The notes under the pieces are model-generated. The model was not told the DNA's origin, did no database searches, and worked only from the letters and a program-made list of their open reading frames with translations. DNA of 64,000 nucleotides from Chelydra serpentina (Eukaryota > Chordata > Testudines > Chelydridae): contig JBAIAC010000010.1 in NCBI GenBank assembly GCA_037349315.1, positions 33,272,001 to 33,336,000 of the forward strand, given 5' to 3'. Below, piece by piece: positions 47,347 to 58,240 of the stretch (position 1 is its first letter; every line of letters starts with the position of its first letter). Position numbers and translations under genes: made by a program.

Positions 47347-47460
47347 AACGAGGAGTGCTTGTGGCACCTTAGAGACTAACAAATTTATTTGGGCATAAGC
47401 TTTCGTGGGTTAGAACCCACTTCATCAGATGCATGGAGTGGAACATACAGCAGAGTTATA
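47347..47460 (-). repeat. Interspersed repeat tail with hammerhead-like core
   Basis: The plus strand reads GAGGAGTGCTTGTGGCACCT, 'tagagactaacaaatttatttgggcataagctttcgtgggttagaacccacttcatcag'. By memory this is a very common repeat tail of turtles and other sauropsids. Read on the minus strand it contains CTGATGA, a 5-bp hairpin (GTGGG/CCCAC) and GAAA, the order of a hammerhead ribozyme core. Penelope-like retroelements are known to carry hammerheads, so that class is a candidate. No coding remains. Confidence 0.6.
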
Positions 47461-47835
47461 AGAAGGGCTTCTCTGCTGGTGGTTTCAGGACAAAAAAGGA
47501 AGGACTAGTCTGATGAGAGGGCAATAGGGTGGCAGTAAAGCATTTACTAAGGGGAGGAGAGTCCCCTGGTTAAAGTAACTCACTTCAAGGTTTAGCTAAA
47601 TAAAAAGCTAACTTGGGGACAGATGAATTTTGGCTGGGGCCCTGCAGAATTTGGTGCCACAGGTGTTCAAATCCTCTGATTTTCATGTTGATCTTATTGA
47701 AATGAACTCCCAAATCTAAAGTTAAAAAAACCTAGCCGAAAGAGCTGAGCATCACCTGACTGTCAGTCAGTGTGGGTTTACCAAAAAATCATGCCTGGTA
47801 GTGTACATGGCCCAATTGTGAGACCTCTTGGTCTC
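47461..47835. other. Non-genic sequence
   Basis: No gene and no bounded repeat recognised. Confidence 0.45.
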
Positions 47836-48122
47836 AGGGCTTGTCTACACTTAAAACGCTGCTGCAGAGCAGCTGCAGTTGTGCTGCTGTATCGCTTCAG
47901 TGAAGACACTAATGGGAAGGGTTCTCCCATAGGCACAGGTAATCCATCTCCACAAGAGGCCGTAGCTCAGTCAATGGGAGAATTCTCCCATTAATCTAGC
48001 ACTGTCAACACCGGGGGTTAGGTTGGGTTAACTGTGTCACTCAGGCACCTTAGGGTGAGGATGTTTCACACCCCTGAGCAATGTAGTTATACCAACCTAA
48101 TTTCCTAGCGTAGGCCAGGCCT
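47836..48122. mobile_element. MITE with GGCTTGTCTACAC terminus
   Basis: The left end AGGGCTTGTCTACACTTAAA and the right end 'cctagcgtaggccaggcct' are imperfect inverted repeats of the GTCTACAC type also seen at 17895, 36834 and 37255. CTCA lies next to each end (47833-47836 and 48121-48124), a possible short target duplication. The interior contains 'gggagaattctcccatt', a small palindrome. Superfamily is unassigned. Confidence 0.6.
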
Positions 48123-48124
48123 CA

Positions 48125-50435
48125 GGATTCAGATATGTATTTAAATACGTTTCTAATTTTGGCTCAACTAATGGCCAATAAGTCCCCTAATCCCCACAGA
48201 GCTGTGGGCTCACAGAAGCTTTCACTGGATTGGTGTCAGCTATCTCTGGAGAAATACAAAAGACAGAGAAACTGAAAAATAAATTTCTATACTGGAAAAT
48301 GTTTCAACACTCAGCGGGTTTTTCTTGTTCAATTTCAATTCGGGGGTTTGGGAGAGGAGAAAAACAAGTTATGAAATGTAAGCTAAAACTAGTAGAAAAG
48401 AGACATAATAGGAACATGGTACTTCAATACCTCAAGTCTGACAGTCACCCATTCCTTTGACAATAGAAACAACTCCCAGATACCTGGAAGAGAAACACAA
48501 AAGAAGAGACAGAATGAACTCACATTGTACAATTATAAAATGACAGATACCTGAACTATGAGAAGCTACCGCTGTATATACTAACCTGCCACCTGGAAAT
48601 CCTGTTCTGGAAATATAGTTGGGCCCTATACTATCCAGAGTGCTTGGAGATCATTTCCTCTTCCCTTGTCCTCCATTTCTGGGCCTGAGGCTGGCCAGAA
48701 CACTTGCTGGAAGAACATGGTTGCTCTGCACATACAGCCACAAAGAGCTGCCAAGCCAGTGTGTGGTTTCTCTGTGTAACATGGCTGATCTAATGAGCAG
48801 TGCAGCTGGTGTGGGCTGCTCGCTTGGTATAGATGCTTGTTGGGAGCATTTTCTGATGCAGAATATTTGCAGCCCAGTTACCACTTGCACCCAGGTGTGC
48901 TCCTCTGAGAATCCGATTGTACGTGTTTTTTCTTGGTCACAGTTTCCACGGGCCCCTCATGCATGGAGCAGCTGCTAATGTTAAGTTATGAAGTGAGGTG
49001 TGACTACAGAGACCAAAGGTCTCCTCCATCTTGAAAGGTGATGCTCAGGACTGCAGGTAGATCAGTGCAAAGCAGATTGATTATTGAGTTCTACTAAGTT
49101 TTCATAAAAATAGTTTAATTGTTAAATATAAGGTCTCCTGGCTTTACTGAGAACAACACACCTCTCACTAAGTACAAATGTGTGTGGCCACATTTGTGCC
49201 CCCAAAGGAACATACAAAACTTGCATCCTGCTACTACAGACACAGAGACCTGGTCTAGTGGGGAAAGATTTTGAAAATGTAGTCATTAATATGTGCATTT
49301 AAATTTCTGATAGCCTTTCCTTGGCTGTTTGGGTTGAGACACATGCTCTGTAATTTAAATTCAGAATAGCCCTGCACATGCACCCTGCAAATATTGAAAT
49401 TATTTATGTACAGACAAATTACATGTGATAGCAGAAATATAAGTGAGATTTCAGTTTTTAGCTGAAGGATTTTTAAACAACAAGTTTTAGTTTATTGAAG
49501 TCTTCCTTGTGCCCCCTTTGCACATTATTAGCAGCATATATTATACATGGGGTGCCCTTCTATACCGTGTTCAGATGGAAAAAATGCAAAATATTTACCA
49601 TTATAGCCACAAATCAAAATCTTATTTAGCTTCAAGATGCTTTGAAACATGTAATTACTAACTTAACTCTGCCTGTGAACTTGTCCTCATTAACTTAGTA
49701 ATTAGCAAGATCTTGTTTGATCTTGGAGTTCATTAGACATTGCAGCTGGAAGATTGTTTCAGGTTTAAAACATCAAAATAGACAATTAGAGTGATAAAGA
49801 ATCAATATCGCTTTCCTGTTTCTTAGATTTTTCCAGGATGGCAGTGTGCCTAATTAAACAGCATTTGAAACAGCGAGACATTTAAAAAGTAATGCTGTCA
49901 TATTTATATTGTACTAATGCAAGGAAACCTTAGCATTATTGAAAAGCTAGTTGAAATGAAGCGATGGGATACATTTTCTACCCAACGGATGAACAATGGG
50001 GGGGGGGGGGTGTCTATAGCCCGGTCACGCAGATTAGTAACAATAGGCAATACATGGCTCATTCTCCCTTCATGGAGCCAAGACTATACCCCTCTGATTC
50101 TAGTGCCAATCCTTTCCAGCTCTAATCTCTCCACAACACAGACGCACCTGACGTTATTCACATACCAAAGATGGTAGGGCCCAATTCTCCAGTGTCAGAG
50201 CTGCTTTGCACTGCCCCAGCAGCACACTGCAGCCCTAAAGTTAGCATAATCAGCCATTGGAGGATTCCTTTACCATAAGGAATCCTTGGCCTTGAACTGC
50301 CACAGTGGGTCGTACATGCCTCCTCACTTCTGGAAGAAGGGAAGATGTTCCTACACCCCAGCAATGCCCCATCTGCTCTAACAGCCCAGGAATCAGTGTA
50401 AATTAGACTTCTGCCCAGACAGCCCAGAATGGGGA
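48125..50435. other. Mostly unique sequence, no gene seen
   Basis: No exon recognised. A 13-G run lies at 49998-50010. Bases about 49620-49890 are AT-rich with several TAATTA-like sites and no evident repeat, again a weak candidate for conserved noncoding sequence. Confidence 0.45.
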
Positions 50436-50439
50436 CGGG

Positions 50440-50599
50440 GATTTGATTCACTACTAGTGAATTGCCATGTGCTTTTGGGGCAAGTCACTTAAGCTTTGTA
50501 CACCATAGCTTCTCCATCTGTGAAATAGATATTCCAATACTTCTCTGTATCAAAGAGGTGTTGTGAGATGTAATGCTGGAAAAGCTCTTTGAAAGCTAC
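50440..50599 (+). repeat. MIR-like SINE, left part
   Basis: The text 'ggggcaagtcacttaagctttgtacaccatagcttctccatctgtgaaatag' is the MIR core on the plus strand. It continues to 'aaaagctctttgaaagctac' at 50599, then resumes at 51062 ('ctaattaaaggtgctgtataagtaa'), so one MIR was split by the insertion between. Confidence 0.75.
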
Positions 50600-51061
50600 T
50601 GTCACAGCCAGGTCATGGGCTGCCAGCCCTAGTAGTCACAGAGCGAGAGTCCATGGTCCCAAGTCAGCTGGGTCAGGATACCAGGAGGTCAGAAGCAGGA
50701 GAGAAACTGGAGGTCAGAACCACAAATCAGATGCCAGGAGTCACACTGGGTCAGCATGCCAGGAAATCAAGCCAGGAGGGGATGGGGGGGAGGAGGGACA
50801 GTAGGAGGTAGTGGCACACGGTCCAGAACAAGGTAGTGCTCAGTTGTTCAGGCAGCTTCCTGTTCCTGCTGCTGGCTGAAGTAGTGCCAGCAAGCCAATC
50901 AGCTGGTCCTGGACTCTGCCAATAGGCCTGCAGGGGTAGAGCCTCGAACTGAGACTGGGCTTCTTGGCTCCCAGGTAAGCAAATATCAGCAGGCTGCCAG
51001 ATGGAGGGTTGGTGTGTGGCTGCTCCTGCAGACATAGGTTCAAGACTCATTGGTCATGACA
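50600..51061. mobile_element. 462-bp insertion splitting a MIR
   Basis: The ends are TGTCACAGCCAGG and 'ggtcatgaca', giving TGTCA...TGACA with an extended TGTCAYRRCC match. The flanks gctact and gcctct are similar and may be a diverged target duplication. The interior repeats 'ccaggaggtcagaagcaggag / ccaggagtcaca / ccaggaaatcaagccagg'. This resembles a common sauropsid repeat I cannot place. A solo LTR or a nonautonomous DNA transposon are both possible. Confidence 0.55.
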
Positions 51062-51110
51062 GCCTCTAATTAAAGGTGCTGTATAAGTAAAAAGTGATAG
51101 TATTGTAAAG
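51062..51110 (+). repeat. MIR-like SINE, right part
   Basis: 'taattaaaggtgctgtataagtaaaaagtgatagta' continues the MIR tail interrupted at 50599. Confidence 0.6.
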
Positions 51111-51144
51111 AAGATTAACAACCCAAATGTCCTTGCTTCAGCAT

Positions 51145-51351
51145 CAGGAGCAGCGCCAACGTTTTTGCCGCCACAGGCGGCACCTCCGGGAGAAGCTGCC
51201 GCCGAAATGCCGTCGAGGACCCGGGCAGCCGAAGATCCTGCCGCCGCGAAGCGTTGCCGCCGAAATGCCGCCGAGGGACCCGAAATGCCGCCCCCCAAAT
51301 CTTGGCGCTCTAGGCGACTACCTAGGTCGCCTAGTGGTTGCGCTGGCCCTG
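51145..51351. mobile_element. 207-bp nonautonomous hAT-type element, exact 8-bp target duplication
   Basis: The ends CAGGAGCAGCGCCAAC (from 51145) and 'gttgcgctggccctg' (to 51351) are inverted repeats. The flanking TTCAGCAT is at 51137-51144 and 51352-51359. The interior is GC-rich with repeated GCCGCCGAAATGCCG units. It is related in terminus to the 256-bp element at 11177-11432. The open frames over it are composition artefacts. Confidence 0.93.
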
Positions 51352-51644
51352 TTCAGCATGTACTGTGCCTGAATCCTTCAACCCCTGGATTTAAGTAGGA
51401 GCACTTGACTGAAGACAAAGCTCACCTCATTGAGGGAGAAATGGATAATGAAGGATTTACTGAAGCAGAAAGCCAACAAATCTTGCATTTAACTCTAGGA
51501 GTACTTATAACATCTTGAAGGCCTTTGGCATGGGAGCCCTTGAGTTAGGGGAAAATAGTGGTTTTACAATTGTTTTCCTTTGATGTCATAAAAAGGATGT
51601 GTTAAATATGTCAATGAAGAATACAGTTCCAATGGAAAACATAC

Positions 51645-51715
51645 AGGCCCAGGTTCACTCCTGGTGTGATGCCACTGACTTAAATGGTGATACATTGGGT
51701 GTGAAGTTGGCCCAT
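51645..51715. repeat. Short palindromic element
   Basis: It begins GGCCCAGGTTCACTCCTGGTGTG and ends 'gggtgtgaagttggcccat', with the centre near 'actgacttaaatggt'. Confidence 0.5.
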
Positions 51716-51861
51716 AGGATAGAAAGTGCTAAATTGCTTTATTTACTGTATTTGCAATAATTTAACACTAGATTGGTTTAAAGGTATTAATTGTTCACTG
51801 ATCTCAGCTGAAACTTACAATTATTTTTCATTGCTCTGTATTTTGAACAGAGGACTTGGGG

Positions 51862-51992
51862 TTAGATTGTCAGCTGGTATGAATCCACTGAAGCTAGTGA
51901 CGCTACACTGATTTACACGAGTGAAGCTACTTGCTCATACAGCCCTAATATAATATCACTGATTTGGAATTACACCAGGGATGAATTTGGCC
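51862..51992. repeat. Two overlapping palindromic units
   Basis: 'ttagattgtcagctggtatgaatccactgaag ... gctacactgatttacacgagtgaag' is followed by 'ttacaccagggatgaatttggccc'. It looks like one element plus part of a second of the same family. Confidence 0.45.
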
Positions 51993-52267
51993 CACTTAAA
52001 TTGAATCTTAACTAAACTGGTTATAGACAAGCAGGGAAAGCAGTACGTAGGTCTCATCTTCTTTACTACACGTGCTAATAAGTGCATCACAGACTTGTTT
52101 AGAAATTAAGCATTTAAGCATTTATAAATCCAGATTACAGTAGCCTCTGCAGTGTACCTAGTCCCACTGCCATTGAAGTCATTGGGTCAGGCTTAGCATC
52201 CTTAAGCCATGTTATGTTTTCCACACAAGAGCAAAATCTTTTAGATTACTTTACCTTTTAGATTAAT

Positions 52268-52268
<1 letters not shown>

Positions 52269-52330
<62 letters not shown>
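52269..52330. repeat. (AAAG)n microsatellite
   Basis: About 15 uninterrupted GAAA units. Confidence 0.97.
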
Positions 52331-55286
52331 GTCTCCATGAGAGAGAGATCATAGTGTGTGTCACTCACTTTGTAAGGGCCTCCATTTTGAATACCCTCAT
52401 AGCACTATCCCACATAGGAGGTAAGCGGAGAGACTCCTCACATTGAAAGGCACAGTACAAGGAACATGGAATCATAACACTGAACACTTACATAGTCACA
52501 TATTGCACATTAAATAATGGAATAATCTTCCCGCCAATGACATCCCATGATATTTTTAGTCAAGCATGCAATTCTACAGCTGTATGCAAAATGACGGAAT
52601 ACTCCCACAGGCACAGCCAGTCCTGGGGCATGCAGCATATACGTTGCATACAAAAATGGCACACCACCAATGGATAGCTGCCCTTTAATCATCCCAGTTT
52701 CTCTTAGCCCACTAACGTGTACTAAAATGCTTTTAAACAAAACAAGCAAGCAAGGAACTGTTTAAGATTCCTAGTTGTGGAATAATTATACATGTTTGAA
52801 TCACAAATAAAAGTATTTGAAAAAGCAAACTATTTGAAAATCACTTCCCCAATCACTTAGCTCCCAAGATCTGAGTTCAGAGCTCTGCCTTTCCATTGCA
52901 AGAATTGACATAATTAAGACATAGGTAGCAAAACGAAATGCTGCTTTCTGCCTTGTTAGAGTAACAGCGAGGCCAGCTTTTGTAGGTGTAAGAGAGAATT
53001 CTGAATTCAGGTCCTGGTAGGTCAAAATCTTTTCAATTCATCTTTAAAATCGGTTTGATTTTTAAGTCAGAGATAATTGACAAGCAAATTCTTACCCCAT
53101 GTCTCTCTGGGTGAGGAAGACCCTGAATACCCTAGGGTAATCACCAGTGTGATTCCAGTTTAGGATGTGTGGGGTGGTTAGTGGTGTTGGGCAGGATATG
53201 GGCAACTTGCACAGCGCCGAAGATTTCCTTTGTGCTGAACAGCTGTGCTCTGCTGGGCCTTCCTCCATTCAGCCTGCAAAAGCTGGTCTATTGCCAAACA
53301 CACCTGCAGAGGTGGTGTAGTGAAGCCACTGTGCAGTCTCCTGAAGCCACACTAACAGGTGGGACAGGGAGGATTCCTTCCGGACCCCCTTGCAAAACTC
53401 TTGCACACAACCTAAGCAAACAGGCTGTGTGTAAGGTCTAGAAGTTTGTCATTAGGCTAGGAACACTTTATTGCAAGAATAGTGCAATAAAGCACTCCCA
53501 CAAGCAATGCCACTGAATTCACTCAGACCCATAATAACCAGGCCCAGCTTGATTTTTAATCTCAGACGGTTTTATTTCATTTTTGATGGTAAGAAACCTG
53601 CCAATTTTGCAGTCCACTTTTAAAACAGCTTTTCAAATAAACTGTTCTGCCTGCATGAAAATCATTTCAGCATGTTGGGACTTTTGCCTAGTTCCTTATT
53701 TATTGCTGTTGAAAATCAGATTGTTCTACTCAGTGCAAAGTCAGGGCTCTCTGCTTCTTCCCCCATCCTCCTGTCACCCAGAGCTCTTGCTCCATTCAGT
53801 GGGTTAACATGCCAAGACTGTTCAGATAATCTCCAGATTGAATTGGGGACGCTTTATTCGATCACTAAACAGCAGGTCAATTTCGGCTGACACTTATTTG
53901 TGAAAACACAAAGTCTGGTGAGGTAATAAAAACGTCAACTGACAGAGAATATACAGGCTTCAATTTGCTCACCTAACATAGTTTTATCTAGAGAGTTATT
54001 CAACAAACTAAAGATTTGGCTGGCAAATTATGTTTTCAATTGCTCAATTTAAAACATTACTTTTAAAACTCTAAAAATGAAATCTTAATTTTGCTGTAAA
54101 CTGCATCTACTGTATTACCTGCCTGTGATCAAGATATTAGCTGCAAAGGTTTTAAAATTCGATATTCACACAGAGCTGTGTGAGAGCACCAGATCCCTTG
54201 CAAACTGACTCTACGTGCATATCTTGTTGTTGTTTGGGAAAGATCAAATGCTTATGGGGCCTGATTCTCATTTACACTCAGGCCCCCTTTACTCTCACTG
54301 TCTAGCCCTTTTACTAGGGCTGTGATCCCAGTTTCTCTCCATATATCTGTGTACAGAAAAGAAGGACTAGCCCACAATTCCATAAACAAATCGGCCATTC
54401 AGAAAGGCGAGAGTGGGAAATAATGAAGTCAGCACATTAGTGCCTAGCCTGCTGGGTTCACACTGCTGAAAGCTGCCAGTGGGTGAATTTCCCAGCGTTT
54501 GGAAACTTTGTCTCAGTTCTGTGGGTTTGCTCAAGTGTGCGATGGCTGTTGGCGAGGGAGCGTTCCTGCTGGGTGGGTTTGCTTTCCTCCCAGCAGCCCA
54601 GAAAAGGTGAGAGTTCTCCTTCATGTCTCCCTCCACCCTCAGTTACCCCCACAAACACAATGGTTTCTCCAGCAGGTCCCCTCTGCTAGGGAGCTTTCCC
54701 CTCTCCCAGCTCTCACACTGGGACCTTTTTCCACATTTCCAGGATTACGGCCACTTTCACTTAGATCTATGTGTGTTGCCTTCCCATACAAAGAAGCACT
54801 TGGGGACGGGATTAGTAGGATTAGAAGAGATTCACATATGTCCAGTTCAAGCAATTGGTATTCAAAGCTTTACACTTTCAAATGCCACCAAGAGAGAGAA
54901 AAGGAGCTGAGCGCTAGCTTAGCATTTCAGCACCTTCATGCGGGACACAGTGCTTTTTTATTGGTGTTGAAAGCTGTGGTTACTGGGGATAAACAAATTC
55001 TTCTGTTTAATCATCATCAGCAGCCCTTAGCCATAAACTCCTTCACTTCAGTACCACAGGTGTGTCTCCAGTACAAGTCGAATCAACCAGATGTTGCCAG
55101 GAAGACAGAACTAGCACTAGTTTCCTGGATTTCATCTTTAGGGCATCCCCGATACAAACTTCTGGCAATAGCTGCACTTATTTGATAAAGAATGCAGAGC
55201 AGATTCTGTTTTCCTATAGCCACTGTGTGTGTCTGGTGTTTGGGGGAGAAGAGATGAATATTGCTTACCAATATTTTGGGTTCTAG

Positions 55287-55408
55287 GGGCCTCATCCTGC
55301 AAAACTCATGTTCATGTAAGTTATCCATACTCCTGCAAAGTCAATGGGGACTCCTCATGTGAGTAAGTACTGCATATGTGGGCAAGGGCTTGCAGGATTC
55401 ACCCCTAG
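55287..55408. repeat. Palindromic element, larger variant
   Basis: It begins GGGGCCTCATCCTGCAAAAC and ends 'gggcttgcaggattcacccct', with 'actcctgcaaagtcaatggggactcctc' in the centre. It is about 120 bp, longer than the other members. Confidence 0.6.
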
Positions 55409-56104
55409 GGTATGCATGTGCCTTAGAGCTGCATGAGATTTCTGGAAAGGCATTAGAGAAATCTACCTTTTCTCTCTTCTGCTGTTGATTTACTCACTCC
55501 ATCATTACCTCTTGGGCAGTGACAATGGGGGTTACCCCATACTAGCCACAGCAAGAGGTTAACTAGCAATTTTTGGTTTCTTGCAAAGTTTTCATTTTCA
55601 GTAATCAACCTCAATTGAAAACACCTCCTATTTGTTGTATTGTGTAAAAATAAGGGGGGGGGAGGAGGTACTTTGTAGCCAGCCAAAACTAACAAGCCTC
55701 TATATAGTGGAGTGAGAGATTTTTGGAGCAGAGCAGGTGGAGGTTTTTTAATACATTCATTCATTAATTCATTCATTCATTCTTTTGTTCACTCAAGTTC
55801 CTGCTCACTAGGATAAAAGCTCTTGTGGAATAACATATTGTTCATGAGCACTTGGAAGTGAGAGAAGCATACATACCCACATTAAAAAAACAAAATGAAG
55901 AACTCTCATACTCTGCATAATAACTGTTATAAGTTAACCTTAGCTTCAGATAAGATGTGAGTTTGTCTGAAAACTAGGCACACAGGCAGCAGAATTTAAG
56001 GATGGGTGAACCAGTCTAATTCAATAAGAATTGAACTGAAATGTCATTGAAAATGTAAATGGAACCTTCTTACTTCTTTTGATGTTCGAAAATATAGTGA
56101 GTTC

Positions 56105-56230
56105 AGGGCAGGTTACTCACTGACATCAATGGCGCTGATTCTGATCTTACTAACACCATTACAGATACTCACTTGCCATCCAAATGGGGCCCGATGGTCT
56201 TTACGTGAGTAAAGTGGGCAGGATTTGAGC
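56105..56230. repeat. Palindromic element, diverged
   Basis: 'ggcaggttactcactgacatcaatggcg ... tttacgtgagtaaagtgggcaggatttgagcc' shows partial inverted symmetry of the same family as 55287. Confidence 0.4.
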
Positions 56231-56350
56231 CAACATTTGGTTAATTTGCCATTTCTGCAATTTCTGGATTTGTCCAAGGCTGGAAATGGTTCTAATGAAA
56301 ACATATGAGAAAAGCTGTCATAAGATTTCCAGACCAAAGTGGTTCAGAGA

Positions 56351-56474
56351 TAGGGTGACCAGAAAGCAAGTGTGAAAAATCGGGACAGAGGGTGGGGGGT
56401 AATAGGAGCCTATATAAGAAAAAGACCCCAAAATTGGGACTGTCCCTATAAAATCGGGACATCTGGTCACCCTA
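56351..56474. mobile_element. 124-bp hAT-type MITE, exact 8-bp target duplication
   Basis: The ends TAGGGTGACCAGA (56351-56363) and TCTGGTCACCCTA (56462-56474) are perfect 13-bp inverted repeats. The flanking TTCAGAGA is at 56343-56350 and 56475-56482. The interior contains 'aaaatcgggac' near both ends, extending the symmetry. It is a common turtle family by memory, and is nonautonomous. Confidence 0.95.
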
Positions 56475-56482
56475 TTCAGAGA

Positions 56483-57080
56483 AGTAGTCGAATTGTTGAG
56501 GGCCCAAAACACCGTTCTGCAGCCTGGAGATGAACAAATAGGATTAAAGGTGGGCAGAAATGCTCCAATATCAGAGAAAAGTGGGGAGTGGCAATTTCTT
56601 GGCATATTCATCACCAACTCCCTTGGGAACCCAGGGGAATCCATGTGTGCTAACATCACATGGCTGTGACTCTGTGGGTTTGTAGGGAAGTGACAGAACA
56701 GGCAGAATGCAGAGCCAAAGAGCAGCCCTTCCGTAGGGCATACTCATCTCAAGCACCTGAGACTTGGTGTGGAAATTCACTCGGTATCAGAGTTGATGTT
56801 GGTGGATAGAATAATTCAAAGGCTACTTTTTGTAAAACTCTTGTTTTAAATAAACTATTAGTTACGTGAGTGACAAATATCACTCATTTTACACCTACAC
56901 TTAACTTGCAATCTTACACACAAACTTAGTGTTTCCAGATTAATTTACACTGCAGTTTAGGACGGTATTAATGTGGAGATCTGAAATTAAAACCGCACCC
57001 ATCTCAAGACAAATTAATCCAGCTGCTTCCTCTCCCGTAACTTGGTGTGTCCCTTATTTTTCTCTGCCTTTCCCACCTAA
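56483..57080. other. Non-genic sequence
   Basis: No gene or clear repeat recognised. Confidence 0.45.
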
Positions 57081-57084
57081 TTTG

Positions 57085-57185
57085 TCTATTTAGAGTGTAA
57101 ACTCTTCCATACCAAGACTGTCTCTGACCATGTGTTTTTACAGTAAGGCCCTGATCTTGGTTAAGGCCTTTCGGCACTATATTAT
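57085..57185 (+). repeat. MIR/L2-type tail fragment
   Basis: 'gtctatttagagtgtaaactcttccataccaagactgtctctgaccatgtgtttttacagtaaggccctgatc' resembles the 3' tail of MIR- or L2-derived repeats ('gtaaactctt ... gactgtctct ... tgtacagcgcctagca'). It is diverged. Confidence 0.55.
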
Positions 57186-58030
57186 CATTATGGTTACTAT
57201 TTTGTCATTATTTTATTATTCCACAAGGACACTGAAGTACTGATGAAGTGAAATATGTGAGGTGGAAAATGTTCAGGAGTAAATCAGTTCGACCATGCCT
57301 TGTCCTTTTCCCTATATGGGTGCAGATTGGTGGTAATGAGGAGGGGTTTGTGGCTTCACACCACAGCCCAGTGTAGGGGCAGAGTGAAATGTACGCAATC
57401 CAGCCTTCAGTAATGGAATCATTATTCTCTAGGTTTTTCTTCAAAGTGGCGTTTGCCAGCAGTGTTTAAAGTCATTTCATTCCAGGATGAAGGCATCGGT
57501 ACATCAGTGATTCTTGTACCATTCCTGTGAGGTAGGATTTTTTACTTGTAAGGAGAAAAGGGCTTCAGGCCAGACCATGGGGCAACTCATAAGACTTCCT
57601 GGGCACACGACACTGCCACTGATTGGAATCTAACTCTCACACAATGGGTTAATAATAGCAAAGGCTGACCACAGAGGAGAGATACTAGATAGAAGGGGAA
57701 AGGAGCATGTGGTGTCATTCATGAATGCTTATGAGCAACCAGTTTAAAGCAGTATCATGGCTTAGTAGAGACTGTTAGCTATCTCAGCTGTCATGGAAGT
57801 AGAGTTTATGTGCCGATGTACTGGAATGGGTCCTCTTAGGAACTTCTCATTAATATTTCACTACAAAATTGAAGGGAGGGTTGGGACAATTTCTCTGCCT
57901 CTGCTTGAGCTCACCTCCTATTTGAATGCTGCTAAATCTTTCCTGCCAAAGATGGCGTATTGCTGGGGCTCATGGAAATGCTTCCAAAGAGTGCATTTGT
58001 CCTTCTGAATGTATCAGACTGTACTGTGTG
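57186..58030. other. Non-genic sequence
   Basis: No gene or clear repeat recognised. Confidence 0.45.
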
Positions 58031-58034
58031 TTTG

Positions 58035-58240
58035 GAATTTCCAACCCTCACTGCAGAATATGGAAGGCAATGTGGCCTCGTAGAGAGGGTGCTGGATTTG
58101 GCACCAAGAGACCTAGGTTCTTGTCTCAGCCCTACCTTTGACCTGCTGTGTGACATGTGGCAACTCATGTTATTTCTCTGTGCTTCTGTTTCCTCTCCCA
58201 TCCTTTATCCATATTGTCTATTGAGATTGGAAACTAATTC
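58035..58240 (+). repeat. MIR SINE
   Basis: 'atgtggcctcgtagagagggtgctggatttggcaccaagagacctaggttcttgtctcagcc' is the tRNA-like head. It is followed by 'gacctgctgtgtgacatgtggcaactcatg...ctgtgcttctgtttcctctccc', the core and tail. Order and strand are clear. Confidence 0.85.

Larger units (their letters stand above)
51360..56104. other. Mostly unique sequence, no gene confirmed
   Basis: Palindromic elements lie at 51645-51715, 51862-51992 and 55287-55408, and an (AAAG)n array at 52269-52330. A 228-codon open frame (54499-55185, plus) is the longest that is not repeat-derived. It has no recognisable domain, and another frame also runs open across 54623-54910, so it is probably chance. An (ATTC)n-like patch lies at 55754-55783. 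Confidence 0.45.

Noticed and set aside
51127..51398. Arg/Pro-rich open frames
   Set aside because: They are translations of the repeated GCCGCCGAAATGCCG units in the 207-bp hAT-type element.
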